Shown: positions 44,836 through 54,414 of the stretch, in pieces
Layout: each line of letters starts with the position of its first letter
Position numbering within the stretch: the stretch's first letter is position 1
Source of the DNA: Aldehydirespirator sp965204875
GTDB taxonomy: Bacteria; Actinomycetota; Acidimicrobiia; Acidimicrobiales; Aldehydirespiratoraceae
NCBI GenBank assembly: GCA_965204875.1
Contig: OZ242020.1
Coordinates: forward strand, 1,984,001-2,048,000
DNA: 64,000 nucleotides
Direction of reading: 5' to 3'
Made by a program: the position numbers and the translations under genes
The notes under the pieces: model-generated
Database searches by the model: none
What the model saw: only the letters and a program-made list of their open reading frames with translations
Told to the model about the DNA's origin: nothing

Positions 44836-47800
44836 ATGCTCTCACTCCAGCCTGCCGCCACGCTAGGCGAAGCCATCGGACGGTTGGACCGTCTCGCCCC
44901 CGAAGCGACTGACGGTTACGACCTTGAACTGCTGATCGCTGATATAGCACCTCTGATCTCGGCCTGGCAGCTGTCCGGCTGCTGGTTCTGGGATGAATGG
45001 CCTGACCGTGAGAAGGTCTTGCCAGACGCGCCGCCTGTGGATGTAGGTATCGACTTGGTAGCGCAACGCATCGACGGCGGCTGGGTCGCGATTCAAGCGA
45101 AAAGCCGCCAGTTGGACGAGCACGGTGTTGGCGCGCCCGTAGCCAGCGGCGAGATCAACAAGTTCTTGGCCGCCGCAGGCGACAAGGACATCTGGGCTGA
45201 ACGATGGATGGTCACTAACGGCGCGGTCGAACTTGCAGGCTGGGCTGAGGGCAAGGACACGATGAGCGGCGGCCCGCCGATGCGAGTGCTGAACCTGGCA
45301 GCCGTGTTACGCGAGGAACTAGCGTCGCTTGCCAGCAGCGACGCTTGCCCTCCCTCCTCGAAGCCGGCCGGAGACGATGCCGGTAGGCGGCAGTCCCGCG
45401 ACGAAATGCAGGCCGAAGCTGTCGAAACGGCGGTGAGTATCCTCACCGAACACGCTCAGATCGATGAGCCTGGCATCCCCCGAGGCGAAGCCCGAGGCCG
45501 GATCGTCCTACCCTGCGGCACCGGCAAGACACGGGTCGCTCTACGGATCGTCGAACGTTTGACCTACCCAAGCGAGTTGTCTGTGGTGTTGTGCCCCTCG
45601 ATAGCGCTCGTAGCGCAGCTACGCCGAGAGTTCTTGGCCCACGCCGAGCGGCCTTTGCGGACTATGGCCGTGTGCTCCGACCGGACGGTCGCAACCGACC
45701 TCGATCAGGAGGAGCGCATCGCACGCAACGCCGACGATTTTACTGCCGACCGAGGCGCAGAAACGACGGCTTCGTTGACCGGCACGGTCACCACCGACCC
45801 CGACAAGATCGCAGACTGGATCCGCCAGCGACGCTCCGACGGCAACAACAACCACGTCAGCATCATCTTCGGCACCTATCAGTCCGCTCGACGGCTCTCC
45901 GAAGGCATCTCCCAGGCTGAAGCCGCGGACGCTTTCAAGGTACTGGTCTGCGACGAAGCGCATCGCACCGCCGGGGTGCGTCGCAAACAACGCAACACAT
46001 CTGAGACGCGGAAGGTCAGAGACTTCACGCTCTGCCACGACAGAGCGGCCTTCCCCGCCTCCTATAGAGTATACCAGACTGCTACGCCTCGCATCTACTC
46101 TGACGCAGCTCGCGCTAAACAGCACCGCGCGGGCTGGCTGGTCCGTGACATGGACGATCAGCAGACCTTCGGGGTAGACCTCTACCGTCGCAGCTATCTC
46201 GATGCCGTAACCTACGACTGGCTCTCCGACTATCGGATCATCGGCATGGGCGTGGGCGGCGACGAAGCCCTAGCCATCGCCAACCGGCTGGTCCGCGAAG
46301 CCGACCAGAACGCCGCAAAAGAAGCCGCCGACGCCGAAGCCAACGGTGACGCTAAGGCTGTTAAAGCCGCCCGTAGTCGAGCTAGAGGGCTGCCGACCAC
46401 AGGCGACTATCTGAAGGGCATGGCGTTCGCCTTGGCTGTGGGTGGCGCAGCCCGCGCCCCTGACGGACATAGCGTTCCGATCACGTCGTGTATCGGGTTC
46501 CTGAACACGGTACTCCGTAGCCGGACCATGCGGACTGTGCTGGACTCCGAAGCGGTGCGGGACTGGGTAGCGAAACAGGCTGACGGGCCGCGCAACGGCT
46601 ACCAGCTGGAGCATTTGGACGCTTCGTCGCCATCGTCGCTGCGAGACGAGGCGAAGACACGGCTCAAGCACAACCCGACCGGCAGCAGTCACAGTGTCCT
46701 CAACGTAGGTATCTTCAGCGAAGGCACCGACGCGCCGTCATTGTCGGCGGTCGCGTTCCTCGAAGCCCGCCGGTCGCCCATCGACGTGGTCCAAGCCGTG
46801 GGGCGTGCTATGAGAAAAGCGCCTGGCAAGCAGATGGGTTACATCATCGTTCCTGTCGTGTTCCCGCAGGGTGTGGACGCTGAAGAGCATCTAACCCATT
46901 CCGACATGCACGAAGGCTGGCAGGAGCTAGGGGAAATCTTGCAGGCTTTGCGAGCGCACGACAAGCGCATCGAAGACGCATTACCGGAGATGCTGCGTAT
47001 TCAAGCACCGTCCGCTGATCAGTTGCGGTTGGAGTTGGCAGAGACCTTTGTGGTGACCATCGCCGTCCCTGATAGTCTCCAATGTCAACACCTCGAAGCG
47101 GAAGTCACAGGCGGCATCGAAGAAGCGCAGAAGATCGCCTCTGATCTAATCTCCGGCAAAACAACAGTCAGTGAACATCCGCAGGTGCGTCTGCTACCAG
47201 ACAAATACGAAGACCCCGACAAAGAGCCCAACCGCCATATCGCTGTCGCGATGAACGCCGACGGAGACCGCACCGACAGGGTGGATGCCACCCGCCGGTA
47301 CGCGCCCAAACAGGGCGAGACCAAAGGACGTTTCAACGCCGCAGCCACCCGCCGCAACGGTCGTAAGATGGTAAACAGGCAGAGCGGCAAAGATACTCTC
47401 AGCGACCAAGAACGTAAGCGCAGGCGCGAAGAGAACGCCCAGAAACGCGCCGAACGGGAACGGCAACGGCAGGCCGAGGACAACGAGCATCATCAGAAGC
47501 AGATCAACCTGCTCACCAGCGAACTAGGAGACCAGATCGCAGTGAACGTGCTCGAACGCTCCGGCCTGACCGCGGATCGCACCACCCGAGACCTGAACCT
47601 GCTTCGAGCATCTGTCGAGGAGGCCGCCCGTTATCTGCGCTCCGAAACCGCTCTAGCCGCCGCACTGAACGAGCACCACGGCATCACCGCTTTAGAAGCT
47701 AACAGCACAGGCAACCCCCGTGCGGATGGCGCGACCGTCACAGCGCTGTTGTGGATGAACGCGGCGATGCTCCAGCAGCGCATCCACAAAGGCCGATGGC

Positions 47801-49440
47801 TGTCCGGCAGCATCGACGCTCTCACCGACATCAAATCGCACACCGCACCGCACACGCGGTTTCAAAGGTCGTGGCAGGCCATCACCCGTCAGGACTTCCT
47901 GCCGGTTATCCAACCCGCTATCGAAGCGCTAGAAGCCGCTATCGACACGCAGCGCCTCGCAGGTTTGAGCCGAGCGTTGCGGCATCTCGCCGCCGAAGCC
48001 GAACAGATCGCAGAGGTCTACGCTGATATGGGCGTAGACCATGCCGGGGTCTTGTTCAACAAGGTGATGGGAGATCAAGCCTCAGATGGCGCGTTCTTCA
48101 CCCGTCCCGTAGCCGCCGACCTTTGCGCACGGCTGGCGTTTGATGCTATTGACCCTGACAACCAGCTTGACTGGTCTGACCCTGCGGTGTGGCGTGAGCA
48201 TAAGACCGTGGACTTGGCTTGCGGTTCTGGGACACTGCTAACCGCGGCAATGTCGGAAATGAAGCGGCGTGCCACAGCAAAGGGCGCGAAACGTAAACGG
48301 CTGGCCGAGCTTCAGAAGGTCGCAGTCGAAGACGTGTTGAAAGGGTTGGACATCAACCCGATCTCGTTGCAGCTTGCTGCTACCCAGTTGATGAGCGGCA
48401 ACACGGATGTCGCTTATGAGAGTATGGGTTTGTATCAGATGCCCTACGGTGAACAGCCTGACAGTATCGTGGCGGCCGGTTCGGTGGAACTGTTGGCACG
48501 AGCGGAAATCGTGACCGCCGACGTTGAATATGTGACCGCCCCGGTTCAGCAGCGTATGAACACAGAGAGGGATCGGTCTAAGCAGGTTCTTACAGGGTTG
48601 GAGGATCATGAGGCTGCGCTCAAACATCCGGACGTGAACAAAGCAGCCAAGGCTGTGTCTGATGCGCGTATTGTCATAATGAATCCGCCTTTTACCAAAT
48701 GGAAAGAGATAGGTAAGAAGTTTACGAGGAATGTCCAAACGAGATTACGAGAGCGAATGGAGACCCTCGCAGACCATTTGACGGTAGCTGATCCGCTCCT
48801 TAGCGAGTTCTTGGGCAAGAATTCGCTAGGGCCGCGATTCGTGGCCTTAGCAACTTTGTGCCTAGATTCTCAAATTGGAGTTTGCGCTACTATTATTCCT
48901 ACGTCCGCTTTGACCAACACGAGTGGTCTTGCTGAACGTTTGGAGTTAGCCAAACGTTTTCAAATTCATACTATCTTGACTTCGCACGACCCGCACAACT
49001 TCGCATTGGTTCAAAACAGCAATCTAGGTGAAAGCATCGTCATCTTGAAAAGGCATCAGGGGGCGCGTCCTCTTACTCGTATAGTCTCGTTGGATCGGCT
49101 CCCCAGAGACGAAATCGAAGTGACCCAACTGTTCGGCTCCTTCGACACGGCTGTAGGCGCATTCGCGGACGGCTGGGCCGGGGGGGGGGGGGGGGGGGTG
49201 GGGAGAAGTGTCGCTATGGCCCGCAGACCGCATCGCCGCGGGCGACTGGAGCGTAGCGACCTGGCGTTCTCCAGAGCTGGCCGAAAACGCACAACGGTAT
49301 GGCTCACATTGCGATCTTCGTGCGATGGCTTCTGCTGGCCTGTCGGCACACTCGACAGGCCGGCAGATACGCGGGCGCGGATACGCCAGCGTATCTGCCG
49401 GAACGCAAGGAGCTTTCGGCTTCGTCAAAGGTGCGGGTAA
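44836..49440 (+). CDS. Single-chain (type ISP-like) restriction-modification protein, frame broken at G19
   Basis: One polypeptide with nuclease, helicase and methyltransferase. Mrr-like nuclease near the N-terminus (VDVGIDLVAQ ... WVAIQAKSR), SF2 translocase with Walker A CGTGKTR (about 226), DEAH at 373, YQTATPRIY and QAVGRAMRKAPGK, a charged coiled linker (about 840-900), then an N6-adenine methyltransferase with DLACGSGTLL (1126) and NPPFT (1283). This order matches LlaGI/LlaBIII-type enzymes. At base 49180 a G19 run puts the ribosome in the wrong frame, which ends at 49440. Removing one G joins it to the frame ending at 49990 (1717 residues). ATG 44836 is preferred; GTG 44818 is possible. 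GC content falls below the neighbours toward the 3' end, suggesting transfer. Confidence 0.88.
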   Translation: MLSLQPAATLGEAIGRLDRLAPEATDGYDLELLIADIAPLISAWQLSGCWFWDEWPDREKVLPDAPPVDVGIDLVAQRIDGGWVAIQAKSRQLDEHGVGAPVASGEINKFLAAAGDKDIWAERWMVTNGAVELAGWAEGKDTMSGGPPMRVLNLAAVLREELASLASSDACPPSSKPAGDDAGRRQSRDEMQAEAVETAVSILTEHAQIDEPGIPRGEARGRIVLPCGTGKTRVALRIVERLTYPSELSVVLCPSIALVAQLRREFLAHAERPLRTMAVCSDRTVATDLDQEERIARNADDFTADRGAETTASLTGTVTTDPDKIADWIRQRRSDGNNNHVSIIFGTYQSARRLSEGISQAEAADAFKVLVCDEAHRTAGVRRKQRNTSETRKVRDFTLCHDRAAFPASYRVYQTATPRIYSDAARAKQHRAGWLVRDMDDQQTFGVDLYRRSYLDAVTYDWLSDYRIIGMGVGGDEALAIANRLVREADQNAAKEAADAEANGDAKAVKAARSRARGLPTTGDYLKGMAFALAVGGAARAPDGHSVPITSCIGFLNTVLRSRTMRTVLDSEAVRDWVAKQADGPRNGYQLEHLDASSPSSLRDEAKTRLKHNPTGSSHSVLNVGIFSEGTDAPSLSAVAFLEARRSPIDVVQAVGRAMRKAPGKQMGYIIVPVVFPQGVDAEEHLTHSDMHEGWQELGEILQALRAHDKRIEDALPEMLRIQAPSADQLRLELAETFVVTIAVPDSLQCQHLEAEVTGGIEEAQKIASDLISGKTTVSEHPQVRLLPDKYEDPDKEPNRHIAVAMNADGDRTDRVDATRRYAPKQGETKGRFNAAATRRNGRKMVNRQSGKDTLSDQERKRRREENAQKRAERERQRQAEDNEHHQKQINLLTSELGDQIAVNVLERSGLTADRTTRDLNLLRASVEEAARYLRSETALAAALNEHHGITALEANSTGNPRADGATVTALLWMNAAMLQQRIHKGRWLSGSIDALTDIKSHTAPHTRFQRSWQAITRQDFLPVIQPAIEALEAAIDTQRLAGLSRALRHLAAEAEQIAEVYADMGVDHAGVLFNKVMGDQASDGAFFTRPVAADLCARLAFDAIDPDNQLDWSDPAVWREHKTVDLACGSGTLLTAAMSEMKRRATAKGAKRKRLAELQKVAVEDVLKGLDINPISLQLAATQLMSGNTDVAYESMGLYQMPYGEQPDSIVAAGSVELLARAEIVTADVEYVTAPVQQRMNTERDRSKQVLTGLEDHEAALKHPDVNKAAKAVSDARIVIMNPPFTKWKEIGKKFTRNVQTRLRERMETLADHLTVADPLLSEFLGKNSLGPRFVALATLCLDSQIGVCATIIPTSALTNTSGLAERLELAKRFQIHTILTSHDPHNFALVQNSNLGESIVILKRHQGARPLTRIVSLDRLPRDEIEVTQLFGSFDTAVGAFADGWAGGGGGGVGRSVAMARRPHRRGRLERSDLAFSRAGRKRTTVWLTLRSSCDGFCWPVGTLDRPADTRARIRQRICRNARSFRLRQRCG
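49180..49198 (+). repeat. G19 homopolymer inside the restriction-modification gene
   Basis: Nineteen consecutive G, then TGGGG. Upstream frame reads FADGWA-Gly(n). With 18 (or 21) G it continues WGEVSLWPADRIAAGDWS into the C-terminal part; with 19 it enters a wrong frame. This is by far the longest homopolymer in the window. Confidence 0.95.
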
Positions 49441-49990
49441 TATTGTTGAAAGGGTTGCTGCTCAGCCGTCCGCATGGTGGCAAATTCCGTCGTCGGACGC
49501 GAACGCATTGAATGCGAAGGCAGGACATCTGCTGATTGCGGGCTCAGTAGCGCCAGTACAAAGCAGGGTCTTGGCGATCGCGTCAGATGAATGTTATGTG
49601 GGAAACCCGTGGATTCCTGTCACCGGAGCGTCACCTGCGCAGAGCAAAGCTGTGGCAATTTTTCTCAACTCTACGATCGGAATGCTACTCACTTTAAATC
49701 AAGGTGCGGGGCGAAGGGAGTTACTGACCTATACTGTCGATGCTGTCAACTCTCTTCCTATCCCCGACATTAGCAACCCGAACATCGTCAAACCGCTTGC
49801 CCAATGCTGGCAGAAGACCCGCGAGATAACCGTGCCCCAGTTCCGTGATGGCTATTGTGAGGTTCGCCGACTGTGGGATCGGGCGGTGTGCGATACGTTA
49901 GGCTGGGATTATAATGAGATCGCGAAGCTGGGCAAACTGTTACATCGCGAACCGCGAATAGCGGGCGTAGCTTATGGACAGTGGAAGTGA
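49208..49990 (+). CDS. C-terminal (target-recognition) part of the restriction-modification protein
   Basis: The separated 3' part of the gene at 44836, in frame +1 relative to it. It reads SLWPADRIAAGDWSVATWRS, AHLLIAGS-like KAGHLLIAGSVAPVQSRVLA, NPWIPVTGASPAQSKAVAIFLNSTIG, VDAVNSLPIPDIS and VRRLWDRAVCDTLGWDYNEI, which is typical of the region after the methyltransferase core that carries target recognition in type I/ISP and type IIG enzymes. No good independent start or ribosome-binding site is seen, so it is probably made only after a tract-length change. The boundary given is the longest open stretch. Confidence 0.8.
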   Translation: MSLWPADRIAAGDWSVATWRSPELAENAQRYGSHCDLRAMASAGLSAHSTGRQIRGRGYASVSAGTQGAFGFVKGAGNIVERVAAQPSAWWQIPSSDANALNAKAGHLLIAGSVAPVQSRVLAIASDECYVGNPWIPVTGASPAQSKAVAIFLNSTIGMLLTLNQGAGRRELLTYTVDAVNSLPIPDISNPNIVKPLAQCWQKTREITVPQFRDGYCEVRRLWDRAVCDTLGWDYNEIAKLGKLLHREPRIAGVAYGQWK

Positions 49991-50267
49991 AGGGAAAGAC
50001 AGTTTTATGACAGATCACGCAGTAAGCATTGGCGATCCCACCACATGGTGGCGACGATTTTGAGGCATCACCGCGTCAAATGATCCCTCGGGCGGACCCT
50101 GCACGGCCTGCCCCAGCGAGGTTCCCAATCACGGGGAAGCCTTGCCTTGTGAACTCCGGCTCGTAGCCAGGCGTGACCGCGCGGCGAGTCGTGGCTCGTT
50201 GCTCAAGAGTCGAGCGCATGCTTGGTTGCGGCGGCCATCCTCTTGCCGGTGAGCAGCGACATTGGGC
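49991..50267. other. 277-bp gap between R-M gene and hipA
   Basis: No gene, clear terminator or repeat supported. Confidence 0.5.
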
Positions 50268-51524
50268 TCAAGGCCGGTATCCCTCGAGGGTGTAGGGGTT
50301 GAGGAACTGGCGGCCCCAGAGCCGGTCCCGCTCCGCGCGGCTTGCTTGGGCGGTGTCGCAGACCTCGTCCCAGTGAGCGTGGATCGTCGCGATCTGCTGA
50401 TCGGCGATCTCCCTGGCGGGTTGGGCATCAAGGTGGTAGTGGCCGGCGTGGCTGACACAGCGCGCCACCTGGCTCAGGCGGTCCCCGTCGGGCCCGAAGG
50501 CCATCGCCTGGGCGGCCTCGCCGCCGGTGCGTAGCTGCGGGCAGATGTCGTATGCGGGCGTGAGTGTCAGGTTGGCGCCGTCCCAGAAGGCGGAATGGTT
50601 GCGGGCGTGGTCGTCGGTGTTGCTGACGAGGATGTTGAAGACGATGCGCGAGAACAGCTCCCGCAGCGTCGAGTCGGCGTCGGTGAAACGCGCCCGGATC
50701 TGGTGGGCCAGGTCGGTATAGGTCGCGTAGCGGCCTGCCATGCCGTATGCGTCGTGTAGTTGCAGGATGGTCATTGCTGAGACCATCATGCACCGAGCGC
50801 CGCTTGGGGTTCGATCGAATCGCCCCACCATCAGGACTTCTCGGCCGAGTGCTTGGGCGAGTTCGACACCGGCGACGTCGATCCCGGCGCGGCGTGCCAG
50901 TTCCATGGCTATGTACTCGGCCTTGACCACGGGGTATGGGTCCGTGGACGATGAGAACTTGGCGATCATGCCTCGCTGCCCGTCAGCGATCAGAGCCTTG
51001 GGCCGCGCCCCGCCGACGGAGGTTCCATGGAGCAGGGCGCGGTTTAGCGCGGGGGTCAGCGGCTCGCCCCGCTCCACCCGGTCGGCGGCCTCCGCCAACT
51101 CGGTCAGTGACGCGGAGTCGCCCGAGCGCGCCTCGTAGCTCCGAGCCGAAGCCTGGAAGTCGAGCGCTCCGATGCGATTTGAGCCTGACTCGAGCAGGTA
51201 CGTCAGGACGGGCAGGTCGGTGTGTGCGTTGCCGCGGCGATGCTCGATCGCCCGGCGTCCCCAGGCATCCGGCGCGGCGTCGGACACGCAGCCGGCGATC
51301 TCGCCAGACAAGGGATGCAGTTCGCCGCGCCGCAGCGGCAACTCGGGCAGGTACAGCGCTGTCGGCTCGGAGCGCTCGAGGTAGCTGCGGGCGTATGTGA
51401 AGGTGACCGTGGCGCCGCGTTCGTCCAGCCTTCCGGCGACGACGGGCTCGGTTGCCTCTGGCGGCCAGAACCACACGTATGCGTGGTCAGGGTGCCGGTC
51501 GGGATCAGAAGTCGTCATCGACAC
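50268..51524 (-). CDS. hipA: HipA-type serine/threonine kinase toxin
   Basis: A 418-residue kinase. N-terminal couple domain (VVAGRLDERGATVTFTYARSYLE, LPLRRGELHPLSGEIAGCVSDAAPDAWGRR), the phosphate-loop-like GTSVGGARPKALI, MIAKFSS with the ATP-binding Lys, the catalytic SNTDDHARNHSAFW and metal-binding PAYDICP are all present. HipA kinases phosphorylate targets such as glutamyl-tRNA synthetase and cause growth arrest. hipB lies just upstream and overlaps by 20 bp. All key residues are intact, so it is probably active. Confidence 0.92.
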   Translation of the reverse strand: MSMTTSDPDRHPDHAYVWFWPPEATEPVVAGRLDERGATVTFTYARSYLERSEPTALYLPELPLRRGELHPLSGEIAGCVSDAAPDAWGRRAIEHRRGNAHTDLPVLTYLLESGSNRIGALDFQASARSYEARSGDSASLTELAEAADRVERGEPLTPALNRALLHGTSVGGARPKALIADGQRGMIAKFSSSTDPYPVVKAEYIAMELARRAGIDVAGVELAQALGREVLMVGRFDRTPSGARCMMVSAMTILQLHDAYGMAGRYATYTDLAHQIRARFTDADSTLRELFSRIVFNILVSNTDDHARNHSAFWDGANLTLTPAYDICPQLRTGGEAAQAMAFGPDGDRLSQVARCVSHAGHYHLDAQPAREIADQQIATIHAHWDEVCDTAQASRAERDRLWGRQFLNPYTLEGYRP

Positions 51525-51831
51525 GGCGTGCCCGCACCGTCGCCGGCAGGACAGCCAGGCGGGAGTCGACCACTTCGGCCTCTGTGGCGCGCCTTGCCGG
51601 ATCGGGATGGAAGAGTGGCACCCCGACCAATGCCGCCGCCTCGAACGCGGTGCCGAGCGCGACGCTGGGGTCGCCCCTTTCGACCTTGCGCAGTGTCACC
51701 ACGGACACTCCGACCCTTTCCGCGAGATCCGCAAGCGTCCACCGGCGCTCCCGGCGTGCCAGGGCCACCTTGCCTCCGAGCAGCCTGATGGCCTCAACCG
51801 TCTCCGGACACAAGGGCCTAGTCCTGCTCAT
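51505..51831 (-). CDS. hipB: HipB-type antitoxin, XRE helix-turn-helix
   Basis: A 108-residue DNA-binding antitoxin. The HTH lies at about 25-65 (RRWTLADLAERVGVSVVTLRKVERGDPSVALGTAFE, a classical XRE arrangement), with a C-terminal tail of about 40 residues (DSRLAVLPATVRARRVDDDF). It neutralises HipA and represses its own operon in known pairs. The 20-bp overlap with hipA implies coupled translation. Operator boxes may lie in the AT-rich upstream region. Confidence 0.9.
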   Translation of the reverse strand: MSRTRPLCPETVEAIRLLGGKVALARRERRWTLADLAERVGVSVVTLRKVERGDPSVALGTAFEAAALVGVPLFHPDPARRATEAEVVDSRLAVLPATVRARRVDDDF

Positions 51832-52166
51832 GGAGAGTATTCTTTCGGTAGAGCTATTTGACCGTCAGTTTACTTTACTGCCCATGTTGGCAGGCTTCCC
51901 ACCTTTGCCTGCCGAGCGGAGCAAAAAGTTGTGCTCCCTCCCTATCTGGTCTTCAAAATTGAGATGAGTTCCTCCAATTGCTCTGATATGATGTCTAGCT
52001 TCACGTATATATTGTATACGCCCTCATGTATGTTGTACAGAGCCGCGTACTTGTATGGGATTCTTTTGGTTCCCTTGCCTTGATCTATCATATTGTACAT
52101 GATTGCCCTCTCATGGTTTGCTCGTGTGGCTGTTTGCGTCCCTGGGCGGGAGGGTGGTGTGGCTGG
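51832..52166. promoter_or_regulatory. AT-rich upstream region of hipBA with TTGTA boxes
   Basis: 335 bp without a gene and much more AT-rich than its surroundings. Repeated elements ATTGTATAC (about 52011), GTTGTACAG (52032), CTTGTATGG (about 52049) and ATTGTACATG (52092) look like operator half-sites, and GTATA-TATTG-TATAC is an inverted repeat. A -10-like GAATAC box lies 15 bases before hipB. Likely acquired with the toxin-antitoxin module. Confidence 0.45.
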
Positions 52167-54146
52167 TCAGCTCGGGGGGAGTTGGAGCACCCAGCCGGGG
52201 AGGATGAGGTCAGCCTTGGTGAGGCTTCTGCCGTCGCTCTGGGGCTTGCCTCGGTTGAGTGCGTAGATCTCGTTCCAGCGTTCGCCTGATCGGAGGTGGC
52301 GGGCCGCGATGCGCCAGAGGCTGTCGCCGGGCTTGACCATGACGGTGGCCGGTGCCGGCTCGGCTCCGGCCCGCACGGCCGTGATCCGGTTGCCGCCCCC
52401 TGGCGGGTAGTCGGCCGCGGTGATCCGGCCGTCGAGGGTCTTGGCGATGTAGTCCGCGGTTGCCTGCTGGTAGCTCACGCCGAGCAGGGTGAACCCGATG
52501 TCGGCGAGCGGGTAGCAGTCGCCCCCGTTGGCCAGGAAGTCGACCGTGGCCAGCACCACCGGATCGCCCGGCACCACCGATCCGTCGCGCACGATCACGG
52601 TGCCGTCGTTGAGCACCACGTCGCGGATCCGCGAACCCGGGTCGCCCGTGAGCGAGCAGTCACCCTCGCGGTCGGTCTCCCGGGCGGGGGCGGACGGGTC
52701 GTAGGCGAAACTGAACCCGGAGACCTGCGGGAAATGGCCCCCGGCGCCGGGTATGCGGTCCACGGCCTGCTCCAGCAGCACATGGAAGGTCTCGCGGGAG
52801 ATCTCACCCACCACCACGAAGTTGCGGAACGGGGCCATGTCCCAGGTGTCGCCGGTGGTGACGGCGCCGGCCGCGATCACGGCGTCGTTGCGGATGCCCC
52901 CGCCGTTCAGCACGGCCACGTCGGGCACCGGCGTGCCGAAGGACGAGGCCAGGTCGGCGGCCGCAGCGCGCAGGGAGTCGGCCTGGAGGTTGCCCTGGTT
53001 GGTGGAGCCGGTGCGCACGCTGGTCCGGCGCCCGTCGAGGTCGACGTCGCTGTGGCCGATGACCTGGGCGTCCACCTCGGCCACGGCCGCGGCGAGGGGC
53101 TCGACCACGCTCGACTGCACCGCCGGGTCGGGCGTCACGTCGAGGCTCACGCCAACCGAGCGGCCGGTGTGGCTCACGATGTTGCCGTCGCCGTCGAAGA
53201 CGACGGTCAGCGCACCGATGCAGCGATAGCCGCCGGGCGCGGTGATCACCGGCACGTTCGTGCCCGTCGAGTCCGCCACCAGCAGCGGGTAGGCGCCCGC
53301 GGGCTCCTCGCCGGGCATGCAGGTGTCGCCCTCGTTGCGCAGCAGTTCGTCCCCGCCGCCGGCGATCACCACGTCCACGCCGGACAGGCTGCCCACCAGC
53401 TCGACCTCCTCGGACACCCCCTGCAGGTGGCTGACCAGGATGATCTTGTCGACCCCTTGCCCGGCGAGCCGCCTCACCTCGCCCTGCACCGCCGCCAGCA
53501 CCTCTGAGATCACCACGTTGCGCGGCGTGGAGATGTTCCGCAGCTGGGGAGTGACCGCTCCGATCACCCCGATCTGCTGATCGCCCACCGCGACGGTGGT
53601 GCCGGCCGCCAGCACGCCCGAGTCCACCAGCGCCTGCAGCACCGGCTCGCCTGAGAAGTCGGCGTTGGCCGACAGGAACGTGACCGGCGGCGTGAACCCC
53701 TTGATGAAGCGGGCCGTCACCTCCGGGCCGAGGTCGAAGTCGTGGTTGCCCAGTGCCATGGCGTCATAGAGGCCGCTGAGGGCGACCGAGTCATAGAGGG
53801 CGCCGTCGCGGGCCAGCGACACACCGAGCTCCTGTGAGGCCAGGAAGTTGTCGCCAGCGGTGAGCGTGATCGCTCCGGAGCCGGCGGCGGTCGCCGCGGC
53901 CTGCATGAGCTTCAGCTGCGCGGCGAAGCGGGCCACACCCGGATATCCGGCGTCGGCATCGGGCAGCAGCTTCGATTCGCCGTCGTTGTTGTGGAAGATC
54001 GTGAGGGTGAACGTGTCGGCGCTGATGGGCTGCGGCGTGGGCTCCTGCGCGCCGGCCGGCGCAGGCAGCAGCGACGCGACCATCGCGGCCACCAGTGCGA
54101 GGGTGGCGAGCGCGGCTACGGGCCTCTTGGAGCGTGCTCGTGGCAT
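52167..54146 (-). CDS. Secreted 5'-nucleotidase/phosphodiesterase family protein with LysM
   Basis: A 659-residue exported metallophosphoesterase. Signal peptide (VAALATLALVAAMVASLLPAPAGAQ), catalytic domain (about 45-335) with FTLTIFHNNDGESKL, LTAGDNFLAS, ALGNHDFDLG, ANADFSG and LVSHLQG supplying metal ligands, then a 5'-nucleotidase C-terminal domain (about 365-580) with STNQGNLQADSLR and VAVLNGGGIRNDA. A LysM domain ends the protein (about 605-655, VKPGDSLWRIAARHL), probably tethering it to peptidoglycan. It releases phosphate and nucleosides outside the cell. Confidence 0.93.
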   Translation of the reverse strand: MPRARSKRPVAALATLALVAAMVASLLPAPAGAQEPTPQPISADTFTLTIFHNNDGESKLLPDADAGYPGVARFAAQLKLMQAAATAAGSGAITLTAGDNFLASQELGVSLARDGALYDSVALSGLYDAMALGNHDFDLGPEVTARFIKGFTPPVTFLSANADFSGEPVLQALVDSGVLAAGTTVAVGDQQIGVIGAVTPQLRNISTPRNVVISEVLAAVQGEVRRLAGQGVDKIILVSHLQGVSEEVELVGSLSGVDVVIAGGGDELLRNEGDTCMPGEEPAGAYPLLVADSTGTNVPVITAPGGYRCIGALTVVFDGDGNIVSHTGRSVGVSLDVTPDPAVQSSVVEPLAAAVAEVDAQVIGHSDVDLDGRRTSVRTGSTNQGNLQADSLRAAAADLASSFGTPVPDVAVLNGGGIRNDAVIAAGAVTTGDTWDMAPFRNFVVVGEISRETFHVLLEQAVDRIPGAGGHFPQVSGFSFAYDPSAPARETDREGDCSLTGDPGSRIRDVVLNDGTVIVRDGSVVPGDPVVLATVDFLANGGDCYPLADIGFTLLGVSYQQATADYIAKTLDGRITAADYPPGGGNRITAVRAGAEPAPATVMVKPGDSLWRIAARHLRSGERWNEIYALNRGKPQSDGRSLTKADLILPGWVLQLPPS

Positions 54147-54414
54147 TGGGCTGTCTCCTTCGTGAGTGTGGTGCGGGGGCGTCGGACGGTGGCTCGCGGT
54201 GAGTCAGTGACGGTGCCCGCGGGCCGCCCCGACCTCGCTGGGCACCTCTCTAGTGCTGTGCTTGCGGACGTTATCAGTGCGCTGTGACACGTCGAGCCGC
54301 AGGCCGGCCGAGGATCGCCCCCTGGCTTGACCCGTTCGCTGGCTGCGCCTACAACGCTGTAGCAGCCGAGGAGCTAGGCCGGCTGGTGTCGCAGCCCGAT
54401 GGTAGGTTCTAGGT

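Noticed and set aside
52026..52289. Short plus-strand frame in the hipBA upstream region
   Set aside because: Half of it is antisense to the 5'-nucleotidase gene, it has no recognisable ribosome-binding site, and no family is seen.
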